From a virus, in IMG/VR virus record IMGVR_UViG_3300027797_000025, positions 1 to 64,000 of that record: a DNA stretch of 64,000 bases. The stretch is one strand, 5' to 3'. Positions 16,572 through 24,346 of the stretch are shown here, piece after piece; within the stretch, counting starts at the first letter, position 1, and every line of letters starts with the position of its first letter. Below the pieces are notes generated by a model. That model was not told where the DNA came from and searched no databases. It saw nothing but the letters and a program-made list of their open reading frames with translations. A program made the position numbers and the translations under genes.

Positions 16572-17293
16572 TGTCAATTATCACAGCTTATAAAAGAACA
16601 CCAACGGCATTAAACATAGAGCCGATGTCTATTAAACGTGACTGGATGGATGAAACCCCTCAAGGCCATGCTTATAGGTGTCACCCAGTAACCTCTGCTA
16701 ATGTTATTGGTTGGGCTATCTCTTTGCCAATAGATTTGAAGTTTATTTGGAATGGCGTAAATGATACAAGTAGCGATAACGTAACAATTTTAGAAGGTAC
16801 AGAGTACGTTTACACGGGTAGAGGGCAGGCTACAATTAGTTTTAACACTGGGTTTATTCTAAGAACTGCTCAGGATGTAAGCGTACTTACAATTACCCCT
16901 CAAAACTATTTTAATGAAAACTTTGAAGTAGTATCTTCTTTAATATCCACTTCATTTTTAAATACTGATTTTCCATTAGCAATTAAATGTAGAATACCTA
17001 ACCAAGAAATCATTATTAAAACAGGAACCCCAATAGCAACTATAATTCCTATATCTTTGACTTCTTTAAAGGATGAGTCAGTAGAAATTGTTAATTTTGT
17101 CAATACTCAAGAATATAATGACACTGTAAGTGCGTACGGAGCAGCAGCTCAAGAAGTAAATAAACTTGGCGAATGGACGGATTGGTATAGAAATGCGGTA
17201 AATGAAAAGGGGGAGTCAGTAGGAGCCCACGAAGTAAAAAACCTAAAACTTAGTGTTATTGACAATACAAGGTTTAATAATGAAAATAATTAA
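16571..17293 (+). CDS. Unknown protein A of a paralogous pair (DUF6065-like)
   Basis: This 240-residue protein starts at ATG 16571 overlapping the previous stop. It resembles a family of phage proteins I know as DUF6065: a start with CHPVTSANVIGWAISLP, a later FNTGFILRT segment and IKTGTPIATIIPI. The same ordered landmarks occur in the next gene (GYSLVTP, VPNGYSVLYVSP, LPAGTPYAQLIPF), so the two are paralogues. Mostly beta strands are predicted. No catalytic motif can be seen; always being beside oxygenases would suggest a partner or substrate role. Confidence 0.7.
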   Translation: MSIITAYKRTPTALNIEPMSIKRDWMDETPQGHAYRCHPVTSANVIGWAISLPIDLKFIWNGVNDTSSDNVTILEGTEYVYTGRGQATISFNTGFILRTAQDVSVLTITPQNYFNENFEVVSSLISTSFLNTDFPLAIKCRIPNQEIIIKTGTPIATIIPISLTSLKDESVEIVNFVNTQEYNDTVSAYGAAAQEVNKLGEWTDWYRNAVNEKGESVGAHEVKNLKLSVIDNTRFNNENN

Positions 17294-18044
17294 TTTTATA
17301 AGTAATAGGCCTTGGCTTACTAAAGAGAGCGCATCAAAACCAGTTCCAATTTCAAAATTAATGCCACAATGGTACAAAGATGCAGATAGATTTGCTAAGA
17401 TGCCAACTGGGGAATACTACAAAGCGCCAAAAGAAGTTTGCCCGTTTCCCAAAGAAGGTACAACCAACGATTATGGGAAAATCCCTACATGGAAGGCTTG
17501 CCCCGCAATTCTTGATATTTTAACAACAGGCTATAGCTTGGTTACGCCTTGCGACATAGAGTTCTTCTTAGATGACGCTGGGCAGATTGATGTTAAAATT
17601 GAAGATCCAATGTATAAAGGGTTTGCAACTAGAAGGCCCCCTATGCCACAATTTCGGCATCCAGAGGGGTACTATAACTATCACTTTGCTTGGATGCCCG
17701 ATTGGGCAGTAAAAGTCCCAAATGGGTATAGTGTTTTATACGTGTCGCCTCTTAATCGTTATGATCTTCCAATTATGACAGTTTCTGGGATTATTGATAA
17801 CGACGAGGTTAACCTTCCTGGGTCATTTCCATTTTTTGTACAAGAGGGTTGGGCTGGGGTTTTACCAGCAGGAACCCCTTATGCTCAGCTGATCCCCTTT
17901 TTAAGGGAAGATTGGAAAGCTGAAACCACTATCCCTTCAACACAAACAATGATGAATAGCAATATAGAAAATAGTAAGAAATACCGTGTACCAGATGGCG
18001 GGGTATATCAAAAAGAAGTCTGGACCAAGAGGGCCTACGAATAG
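17280..18044 (+). CDS. Unknown protein B of a paralogous pair
   Basis: This 254-residue protein starts at ATG 17280, overlapping the preceding gene by 14 nt; the longer TTG 17253 lacks support. It is a paralogue of the 16571 product, with the shared beta-rich core between residues about 80 and 215. An N-terminal WYKDADRF segment and Pro-rich middle (RRPPMPQF) are specific to it. Similar proteins occur in large aquatic phages without known function. Confidence 0.7.
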   Translation: MKIINFISNRPWLTKESASKPVPISKLMPQWYKDADRFAKMPTGEYYKAPKEVCPFPKEGTTNDYGKIPTWKACPAILDILTTGYSLVTPCDIEFFLDDAGQIDVKIEDPMYKGFATRRPPMPQFRHPEGYYNYHFAWMPDWAVKVPNGYSVLYVSPLNRYDLPIMTVSGIIDNDEVNLPGSFPFFVQEGWAGVLPAGTPYAQLIPFLREDWKAETTIPSTQTMMNSNIENSKKYRVPDGGVYQKEVWTKRAYE

Positions 18045-18051
18045 GAAATGG

Positions 18052-18063
18052 TATAGTTAACAT
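18052..18063 (+). promoter_or_regulatory. Leaderless promoter, TATAGT-N6-ATG
   Basis: TATAGT (18052-18057) lies exactly six bases before ATG 18064, so the transcript would begin at or next to the start codon. No useful Shine-Dalgarno site sits at normal spacing. Confidence 0.55.
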
Positions 18064-18744
18064 ATGAAACAGAACAATGACTCATACACCGTAGTTAAAC
18101 GAGCGCCGTCTATGACCCCATCTGGCTGGTTTGGAGATAGCAAAGACATGATTGTCGAGCTAGAAAACTTCATGACCCAAGAAGAGATAGAGTTTTTAGA
18201 GAAAGCTGCCAAATCTTTAACCATTTGGGATGTAACGCAAAGCCATACAAATGAGAATGGAACAGTTACCTATGACTCAGATTATTGGAAAGATAGGGTT
18301 GCCACTCAACCAACCTTAGATAAAAATGATCCAAAGATATCTCCAATAATTGCAGGGCTATTTCAACGACTAAGGCCAATTATTGAAGAATTTTATAAAG
18401 TAGAAGTTCACCCAACTGGCACAACTATTGTTAAATGGCTTCCTGGGCAGTTTCAAAACCCTCATGCAGATAAAGAACTTCACGAGGGGCCAGACGCGGG
18501 AACGCCTAATGATTTTCCAAACTATGACCTTTCAAGTTTGTTCTATTTAAACGATGACTATGAAGGTGGGGAACTATACTTCCCACTACAGGGCGTGCAG
18601 TTTAAGCCTAAAAAAGGCGCTGCTTACTTTTTCCCAGGGGATAAAAACTATATTCACGGGGTTACTGAGATCAAAAGTGGTTTAAGATTTACATGCCCAT
18701 TTTTTTGGGAAATAACCCGACATACAGGGGACAGACAACCGTAA
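18064..18744 (+). CDS. 2OG-Fe(II) dioxygenase 3
   Basis: This 226-residue protein has the iron triad H134-x-D136 (NPHADKE) and H198 (YIHGV), with R208 (LRFTCPFFW) for 2-oxoglutarate. The core LNDDYEGGELYFP is that of prolyl-4-hydroxylase-like enzymes. It uses Arg rather than the Lys of oxygenases 1 and 2, so it belongs to a different sub-branch. It begins a new transcription unit with a leaderless-type promoter. Confidence 0.88.
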   Translation: MKQNNDSYTVVKRAPSMTPSGWFGDSKDMIVELENFMTQEEIEFLEKAAKSLTIWDVTQSHTNENGTVTYDSDYWKDRVATQPTLDKNDPKISPIIAGLFQRLRPIIEEFYKVEVHPTGTTIVKWLPGQFQNPHADKELHEGPDAGTPNDFPNYDLSSLFYLNDDYEGGELYFPLQGVQFKPKKGAAYFFPGDKNYIHGVTEIKSGLRFTCPFFWEITRHTGDRQP

Positions 18745-18751
18745 TGACGGA

Positions 18752-18763
18752 TATAATACAATT
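18752..18763 (+). promoter_or_regulatory. Leaderless promoter, TATAAT-N6-ATG
   Basis: A perfect TATAAT (18752-18757) stands six bases before ATG 18764. There is no Shine-Dalgarno sequence. Confidence 0.6.
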
Positions 18764-19537
18764 ATGAGATCTATTTATGATATCCCGCTTAACTCGGCCG
18801 ACGGGGCTCCTGGTTTCTTAGACCAGTTTAAAGGTAAGGTCACACTACTAACAAATACAACAGTTGGTTGTGGCAATGCTAATCAAATGGAAGTTCTCCA
18901 ATGGCTTCAAGATAAGTACGGTGGAGATGATTTCCAAGTAGTCGCTATCCCTACTAATGACTACTGTGGCCCTGGCGTTACTAAGGGCAAGTGGTCACAA
19001 GGCATTACTTGTGGCTTAGACTCACAAGAGTATGGCAAAGACACTTATGGGACTACTTTTGCGTTCTCAGAGCTGGTCGCATCAAATCCAAATAAAAGTG
19101 CTAATGAGATGAGTGATCATAAGGGGGACGATTCTGTAAACGGATTAGGTCAACCAAGAAAAGAAACTCACGAACTATATAAAGAGATATCAGATCAAAT
19201 GCTGGCGTATGCTGCAAAACAAAAAGAACTTGGCATTCCAGATAGAGACGGGTACCTATCCCCTTGGCTAAATCAACCTGTTGCTAATGGTGCAATGCAG
19301 GGCGGAAACTTTGAAAAGTATCTTATTGATAAAGATGGCTTTGTAGCAAATTGGTTCCAATGTACCGTTTTAAATTATGATATTGAAAAGACCCTTAAAG
19401 AGGATTTAATAGCTAAAGGAACCCCTGCTGCTATGGGAGAAGGCAGAACTCCAGAAGTGTTTGAAGAAGAATATAACCTTGTTCAACAGGAAATAGAAAA
19501 GTTAATTGCTGGAGATAAATCCCTTATAAATAACTAA
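18764..19537 (+). CDS. Glutathione-peroxidase-like thioredoxin-fold protein
   Basis: This 257-residue protein has the family start FKGKVTLLTNTTVGCGNANQ, where C36 takes the peroxidatic cysteine/selenocysteine place, followed by LQWLQDKYGGDDFQVVAIPTND. A C-terminal FEKYLIDKDGFVANWF matches the final strand pair of glutathione peroxidases. It is longer than usual (about 160-180 residues) because of a middle insertion around 90-170 and a charged C-terminal tail. A role in reducing peroxide made by uncoupled oxygenases next door, or in forming disulfides, is possible but inferred. Confidence 0.75.
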   Translation: MRSIYDIPLNSADGAPGFLDQFKGKVTLLTNTTVGCGNANQMEVLQWLQDKYGGDDFQVVAIPTNDYCGPGVTKGKWSQGITCGLDSQEYGKDTYGTTFAFSELVASNPNKSANEMSDHKGDDSVNGLGQPRKETHELYKEISDQMLAYAAKQKELGIPDRDGYLSPWLNQPVANGAMQGGNFEKYLIDKDGFVANWFQCTVLNYDIEKTLKEDLIAKGTPAAMGEGRTPEVFEEEYNLVQQEIEKLIAGDKSLINN

Positions 19538-19553
19538 ATGGAGCACAAGTACA

Positions 19554-20309
19554 ATGAACTTGGAAAACAAAACAAGAATAACAAAAGATATAGTTGTTTA
19601 TAAGAACTTTATAAGCAGAGAAGACTGCAAAAAGATGATTCAAGCCTTAGACGCTCAAGCAGACAACGGGGCAATTTCTTGGATGCCTATTTCATTTTAT
19701 GAGTCATACTCTTCAGTATTGCCACAAGACAACGATAAAGAAGTAGTTGATGCTGGGCTATCTCCAACTATATTCTCAGACATTGAAAAAATAATGTACG
19801 AAGCAATTGCTTCAGTTCATGACTTAGACCCAAAGGTAATATCAAAAATTGGGTATCACACACAAAAATGGGAGCCAGGAGCATACGCAAGAATTCACTC
19901 TGACAATACAGATGAGCATGGGAAGTCAGGCGCGTTCACAAGAAGCCGATACGCGGGTTTTCTATATCTTAATGACGATTTTAAAGGCGGGCTACTTAAA
20001 TTCCCAAGTCAGAACATAGAGATTAAACCAGAAGTTGGACTGCTTGCCGTATTTGATGGCGGGTTTAACAACATGCACGAAGTGTCCCTAATAGAGAGTG
20101 GGGTACGGTACACCATTGGATCTTTCTGGGATGATAGAGAAGAATCAGACTATCCGCAAGAGCTAAGAGATGCTTGGGCCGCAGAAATGAAAGAAACTAG
20201 AGCCCAACAAGAAGTTGAACGAGCAGAGTGGCAAGATTTGCTTAAGCAGGGCTGGAAGCTAGATGCAGATGGTAATAAATACAAAGTAAAGGAGATTACA
20301 AATGATTGA
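19554..20309 (+). CDS. 2OG-Fe(II) dioxygenase 4
   Basis: This 251-residue protein starts at ATG 19554 (GGAGCACAAGTACA upstream). The iron site is H115-x-D117 (RIHSDNT) with H175 (NMHEV) and R185 (VRYTIGSFW). The prolyl hydroxylase fold is followed by a C-terminal extension of about 50 residues, rich in Glu, Arg and Gln and probably helical, ending in LDADGNKYKV. This tail is absent from the other six and may bind a partner. It overlaps the next gene by 8 nt. Confidence 0.88.
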   Translation: MNLENKTRITKDIVVYKNFISREDCKKMIQALDAQADNGAISWMPISFYESYSSVLPQDNDKEVVDAGLSPTIFSDIEKIMYEAIASVHDLDPKVISKIGYHTQKWEPGAYARIHSDNTDEHGKSGAFTRSRYAGFLYLNDDFKGGLLKFPSQNIEIKPEVGLLAVFDGGFNNMHEVSLIESGVRYTIGSFWDDREESDYPQELRDAWAAEMKETRAQQEVERAEWQDLLKQGWKLDADGNKYKVKEITND

Positions 20310-20961
20310 ATCTTTTAAACAACAGTTAATAGATAGCGGGTACGTAGTTACAGAGATTACCCCAGAACTATTTTCTGTTGAAAACTTTTTATCACAAGAT
20401 CAAATAGATACTTTTTGGGATATTATACATAGCACACCTCAAAAAGATTGGGAAGTAGAGTACCACGCAAACTTAAAACACTTTTGCATGGAAAAGTTTG
20501 GCAGAGATGACGTAGATAATTTGGTTGCTGAAGGTAAGTTTGAAATTACTCAAAATTGGAAAGATAAAAACTTTAATATATTACATCATGAGATCCAAAG
20601 GCCTTTATATGATGGCCTAAACTCAATGGTAATAAAAGCTGACCCAAAATTGGTCTTAAGCGGCTTTGCAACAATTCAAAGAATGCAACCAGGAGTAGAG
20701 CTAAAATCACATACTGACCAAAAAACAGATCCGTCTATAAAATACGCCACAATTGCATATATTAATGATAACTACGCAGACGGCGAGTTATTTTTTCCAA
20801 ACCTTGATATCCAGCTAAAGCCTAAACCAGGAACTATGTTATTTTTTCCAGGTAATGAGGAGTATGAGCACGGGGTCAAGCCCGTAGGCGAAGGGTCAAT
20901 AAGATATGTTCTTGTTGGTTTTATTAAAGAAAAAGATCACTATCAAAATAATAAATACTAA
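20302..20961 (+). CDS. 2OG-Fe(II) dioxygenase 5
   Basis: This 219-residue protein starts at ATG 20302 with GGAGATTACAA upstream. The iron site is H137-x-D139 (KSHTDQK) and H190 (YEHGVK), with an Arg in SIRYVLVGF. The core reads YINDNYADGELFFPN. The N-terminal 60 residues differ from the other paralogues, so substrate choice probably differs. It sits in the tight run 19554-23391. Confidence 0.87.
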   Translation: MIESFKQQLIDSGYVVTEITPELFSVENFLSQDQIDTFWDIIHSTPQKDWEVEYHANLKHFCMEKFGRDDVDNLVAEGKFEITQNWKDKNFNILHHEIQRPLYDGLNSMVIKADPKLVLSGFATIQRMQPGVELKSHTDQKTDPSIKYATIAYINDNYADGELFFPNLDIQLKPKPGTMLFFPGNEEYEHGVKPVGEGSIRYVLVGFIKEKDHYQNNKY

Positions 20962-20971
20962 GGGGCACTAA

Positions 20972-21598
20972 ATGGATAAAGAAATACTTGAAGAAAAAGT
21001 TTACTATTACACAAACGTAATTGAAAACCCAAAGAAACTTGTTGATGCAATTGAACAAGACAATGAAAATCCTTGGGGCGAATGGATGGCGTGTAGTGGA
21101 GAGGCGTATATTTATGGTACAGATAAAAGTATCTTTGCAGACCCGTCAGATATACAAAAAACTTATATCTACTCTACGCTACAAAAAGCTTTTGATGATG
21201 TAGCAAGAGATTACGCAGCAGCTCACGGCATCACAGAGGATCCTAAACTATTTCCAATGTACCCAATTAAAAAGTATAAAGCTGGAACATACATGGGCGC
21301 TCACTTTGACCAACAAGAGGGAGATGACCGTCTTAAAATATCTTTTGTTATGTACTTAAATGATGACTACGAAGGCGGAGAACTATCTTTTAGCATAGCG
21401 TCTCCAGATGGCATACTGCAAAATGCTAGCCCACACCCAGACTTTGAAATTGCAACACAAGACGGAAGCTATACTTTTGCTATCAAGCCAAAGGCTGGAA
21501 GCATTGTTGTTTTCCCACCATCTCCGCCATATCACCACACTGCACACTTAGTGAAGAGTGGGGAAAAGATTATGGTGCCGCAACACTGGATTCATTAG
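20972..21598 (+). CDS. 2OG-Fe(II) dioxygenase 6
   Basis: This 208-residue protein starts behind AAGGGGCAC. The iron site is H111-x-D113 (GAHFDQQ); the distal ligand is one of H188, H189 or H192 in YHHTAHLV. The core LNDDYEGGELSF is followed by an insertion of about 30 residues (around 140-170) before the last strands. The segment near residue 197 (SGEKIMVPQHW) puts Lys in the 2-oxoglutarate position, so it groups with oxygenases 1 and 2. Confidence 0.86.
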   Translation: MDKEILEEKVYYYTNVIENPKKLVDAIEQDNENPWGEWMACSGEAYIYGTDKSIFADPSDIQKTYIYSTLQKAFDDVARDYAAAHGITEDPKLFPMYPIKKYKAGTYMGAHFDQQEGDDRLKISFVMYLNDDYEGGELSFSIASPDGILQNASPHPDFEIATQDGSYTFAIKPKAGSIVVFPPSPPYHHTAHLVKSGEKIMVPQHWIH

Positions 21599-21599
21599 C

Positions 21600-22268
21600 A
21601 TGAAAACAGCTATTGTAACTGGAGCAAGCAAGGGTGTTGGTTTAGCAACGGTTAAACGCTTATCTGAAAACGGGTACAAGGTCATTGCTGTTTCAAGAGA
21701 CCTCTCTAAAGTATCTGAACTTGTATCTGACAACGTTGAGGTATACCGCCTAGATATAACAGACTCTAAAGCAATAGAACTATTCTTTGAAAAATACAAA
21801 AATATAACCCTAGATCTTTTAGTTAACAACGCGGGTGGCGGTTCTGGCCCAACCCACATTATTAATGAAACCCCAGAAAACTTTAGAAAAGCCTATGATA
21901 TAAACGTAACGGGCCCTATGTACCTATCTCAACTATTTGTACCCTGTATGAGAAGATCACAATCTCCAACAATTGTCTTCATTACCTCTTTTGGCGGTAA
22001 AGTGCCCTATCGCGGTGGGGGAAATTACACAAACGCCAAGAGGGGTGAGCGTGGTCTAATTGACACAATGAGGCTTGAGTTTCCTCAATTTGGCATTAAA
22101 ATTACAGATATCTGCCCAGCTACTATCGACACCCAAGAACAAAAACGAGACCACGCTTTAACTGCAGAAGATTTAGCAGAAGCCATTTACTGGGTAGGTT
22201 CGTTACCAAGCCATGTTAATATAAACGAAATTGAAATTTGCCACATCAACAGTAGCAAGTATAACTAA
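21600..22268 (+). CDS. Short-chain dehydrogenase/reductase
   Basis: This 222-residue protein starts at ATG 21600, one base after the previous stop. It has the NAD(P)-binding TGASKGVG (residues 7-14), NNAG (76-79), catalytic S130 (ITSFGG), Y143 and K147 (YTNAK). It is a classical, slightly short SDR that interconverts an alcohol and a carbonyl group. In this island it might act on an oxygenase product or on a sugar; the substrate cannot be told. SDR genes are rare in phages. Confidence 0.88.
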   Translation: MKTAIVTGASKGVGLATVKRLSENGYKVIAVSRDLSKVSELVSDNVEVYRLDITDSKAIELFFEKYKNITLDLLVNNAGGGSGPTHIINETPENFRKAYDINVTGPMYLSQLFVPCMRRSQSPTIVFITSFGGKVPYRGGGNYTNAKRGERGLIDTMRLEFPQFGIKITDICPATIDTQEQKRDHALTAEDLAEAIYWVGSLPSHVNINEIEICHINSSKYN

Positions 22269-22270
22269 GC

Positions 22271-22864
22271 ATGATTAATTACAAAAATAGTAAAAGCTCT
22301 ACGTTTCAAGAGTCATTTGTTATCTCTATGACGCAAGAGAAAAAAAATGGGTTTTATGTAGAGCTAGGCTCGGCTGACCCATACACGGATAGTAATACGT
22401 TTTTGTTAGAATCTGAGTTTGGCTGGAAAGGTCTTGCTCTTGAGATTGACAAAGAAGTGTCTGAGAAATACAACTTATCTGACCGCAATAACAAATGTAT
22501 TAATAAAGACGCACTAAGTTTTGACTACCTTAACTACTTTAAAGAAAATAACTTTCCAAAAACCATTGACTTTTTGCAAATTGATATAGATGGGCATGAC
22601 GATGGAAACTGTCTTTTAGCCCTCATAGCGCTACCTATGTTGCAATATAGATTTTCAACAATAATTATTGAGCATGATTTAGGTCAAAATTATAAAAGGT
22701 ACTCTATGAGGGATGCTCAAAGAGAGCTTTTAAGCAGTTTAGGGTACAAACTTATTGGACAGACGTTAAGTGAAGACTGGTGGGTTGACCCAAAGTCTGT
22801 AAACCAAGAGGCCTACAGGTATGACACATTTAACGGGATACCGTACATTGAAGGGACCAAATGA
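22271..22864 (+). CDS. FkbM-like methyltransferase
   Basis: This 197-residue protein has the FkbM-type start GFYVELGSADPYTDSNTFLLE, then WKGLALEID and FLQIDIDGHD, which together form the SAM-binding core. FkbM enzymes O-methylate sugars or hydroxyl groups of small molecules. Beside seven hydroxylases, methylation of a newly made hydroxyl or of a virion glycan is an attractive guess. It overlaps the next gene by 4 nt (ATGA type). Confidence 0.78.
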   Translation: MINYKNSKSSTFQESFVISMTQEKKNGFYVELGSADPYTDSNTFLLESEFGWKGLALEIDKEVSEKYNLSDRNNKCINKDALSFDYLNYFKENNFPKTIDFLQIDIDGHDDGNCLLALIALPMLQYRFSTIIIEHDLGQNYKRYSMRDAQRELLSSLGYKLIGQTLSEDWWVDPKSVNQEAYRYDTFNGIPYIEGTK

Positions 22865-23391
22865 AAGTAATAAAACACGCAGAAGGTGTGTACGAAATTG
22901 AGGGGTTTTTAGATGAAGAGTTGAGAAGTGCCCTTATATCTGAGGCTCAACTAAATATTGATTGGGATACTACTCATGTAGGAAATACAGTTAAAGCTAT
23001 GAGTGATGAGTCACGTGCTAAAATAAACAATCTGTATAAAAATATTGAAACATTTTTTACTAATATAGAGTCAATAGACTATTCTCGTGATTTACGAAGG
23101 CTAAAAGATTCAGAGTTTATGTGGCCGCACACAGACGACGGAAACCCCGATGACCCAAGAACAATAGTTTTTGGTATTGCTATTTATTTAAATGACACCT
23201 TTACTGGGGGAGAGCTAATATATCCAGACCTTGGACTAAGCGTTACCCCAAGGCCAGGAAGCATGGTTATCCATAGTGCTCACCTTAAGCATCAAGTGTT
23301 TCCAGTTTTAGGGGGAGAACGGTACTCAATAACTACCTTTGTTTTTGGCAATAAATCTACTAAATTTGCCCAAAGCGCTGTTGTTGCTTAA
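22861..23391 (+). CDS. 2OG-Fe(II) dioxygenase 7 (minimal)
   Basis: This is the shortest of the seven at 176 residues, close to a bare prolyl hydroxylase core. The iron site is H90-x-D92 (WPHTDDG) and H144 (LKHQVF), with R154 (ERYSIT). The core is YLNDTFTGGELIYPD. It closes the enzyme operon; a promoter-like element follows at 23404. Confidence 0.87.
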   Translation: MKVIKHAEGVYEIEGFLDEELRSALISEAQLNIDWDTTHVGNTVKAMSDESRAKINNLYKNIETFFTNIESIDYSRDLRRLKDSEFMWPHTDDGNPDDPRTIVFGIAIYLNDTFTGGELIYPDLGLSVTPRPGSMVIHSAHLKHQVFPVLGGERYSITTFVFGNKSTKFAQSAVVA

Positions 23392-23403
23392 AGCCGCTTG
23401 AAA

Positions 23404-23418
23404 TGCTAACGTAGCCGT
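23404..23418 (+). promoter_or_regulatory. Extended -10, leaderless promoter TGCTAACGT-N6-ATG
   Basis: TAACGT (23407-23412) carries the upstream TG extension and stands six bases before ATG 23419. No Shine-Dalgarno site is visible. Confidence 0.5.
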
Positions 23419-23604
23419 ATGACTAAAGATAATGTAGTTACACTTATGATGGAATCAATCAATTCAGATAATAAACAGCTCTGCTTAGATATGGGAATGT
23501 CTGAAAAAGAGGCTAATAAAAACATAGAACAAAGCCAAATGAGCCTTGGTCTAATGATGGGCAATATCTACGATAAGCTTGTTGACGCTAAAATAATTGT
23601 TTAA
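23419..23604 (+). CDS. Hypothetical small helical protein
   Basis: This 61-residue protein appears fully helical and Met-rich (SLGLMMGNIYDKLVDAK). No family is recognised. It probably uses a leaderless start and opens the unit that returns to virion genes. Confidence 0.65.
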   Translation: MTKDNVVTLMMESINSDNKQLCLDMGMSEKEANKNIEQSQMSLGLMMGNIYDKLVDAKIIV

Positions 23605-23609
23605 TGCGC

Positions 23610-23622
23610 TATAGTTGTTTAT
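23610..23622 (+). promoter_or_regulatory. Leaderless-type promoter, TATAGT-N7-ATG
   Basis: TATAGT (23610-23615) stands seven bases before ATG 23623, close to the six-base spacing of the other candidates. There is no Shine-Dalgarno sequence. Confidence 0.45.
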
Positions 23623-23772
23623 ATGGGCAGAGACCATTTTTCTAAAACGTTTCACTCACCTTATTTTCAATCTAATTACTATAAGGAAGAAACCCCTGGC
23701 GGAAAGTTTGAAACTAAAGTAGAGAACTGGCTTAAAAAAGTGTTCTTTCGTCCTAGAAAAGATACCAAATGA
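23623..23772 (+). CDS. Very small basic hypothetical protein
   Basis: This 49-residue frame runs from ATG 23623 to TGA 23770-23772 and overlaps the next start (ATGA). The product is aromatic and basic (NYYKEETPGGKF, WLKKVFFRPRK). The coupling overlap and the promoter element in front support it as a real gene. Its function is unknown. Confidence 0.6.
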   Translation: MGRDHFSKTFHSPYFQSNYYKEETPGGKFETKVENWLKKVFFRPRKDTK

Positions 23773-24344
23773 GATCTTATAGCCCAGGCGGTCGGTTTGA
23801 CGCAGACTTTGAAACAGATGAGCTACTTATAGGTGTTGATACTGACCTTAAGAATCCAGTAGGCACATCCGCGCTTTGGTACATTTACGACCCCATCAAT
23901 ACGGTCTTGGACCCTATCTACGATGTAGGTCAAGATGTAACAGGCGGAGTAGGCGGAAAAGCCTGGACAGGGCCGTTTACTATCCCTGTAGTTAGAGCTG
24001 TTATTGACCAAGGCGAGGCTCGTACCTCCGCAGTTGGTTTCTATAACGCTGACACCCTGCACTTAACCTTTAACATTGAAGACGTCCAGAAGTACGCCCC
24101 TAATATAATTATCCGTCCCGACACAAACAACCGCGACCGTATTGTCTGGCGCGGTCAGGTATATCGCCCATTCTCAATCCAAGAACGCGGTATCATTGCC
24201 GAGAGATTTACTATTCTGTCTGTTGACTGTATTCAGGTTATGCCTGAAGAAATGGTCAACGACGCTCAGTTTTTCACCTCTGCATCTAGTACCGTTACTT
24301 ATAGTGCAGGGTATTACGGCGATGGAACTTATGGAGGAGCTTAA
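23769..24344 (+). CDS. Connector-type virion protein
   Basis: This 191-residue protein is coupled to the preceding small gene. It is beta-rich, with RDRIVWRGQVYRPFSIQERG and an ending of SVDCIQVMPEEM, in the style of head-tail stopper or adaptor proteins. Position before the tail terminator and sheath supports a head-completion role. This is inference from order and fold; no specific family is certain. Confidence 0.55.
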   Translation: MRSYSPGGRFDADFETDELLIGVDTDLKNPVGTSALWYIYDPINTVLDPIYDVGQDVTGGVGGKAWTGPFTIPVVRAVIDQGEARTSAVGFYNADTLHLTFNIEDVQKYAPNIIIRPDTNNRDRIVWRGQVYRPFSIQERGIIAERFTILSVDCIQVMPEEMVNDAQFFTSASSTVTYSAGYYGDGTYGGA

Positions 24345-24346
24345 TT

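Noticed and set aside
18764-19537. Glutathione-peroxidase-like gene considered as selenoprotein
   Set aside because: The active-site position is encoded by TGT (Cys), and there is no in-frame TGA.
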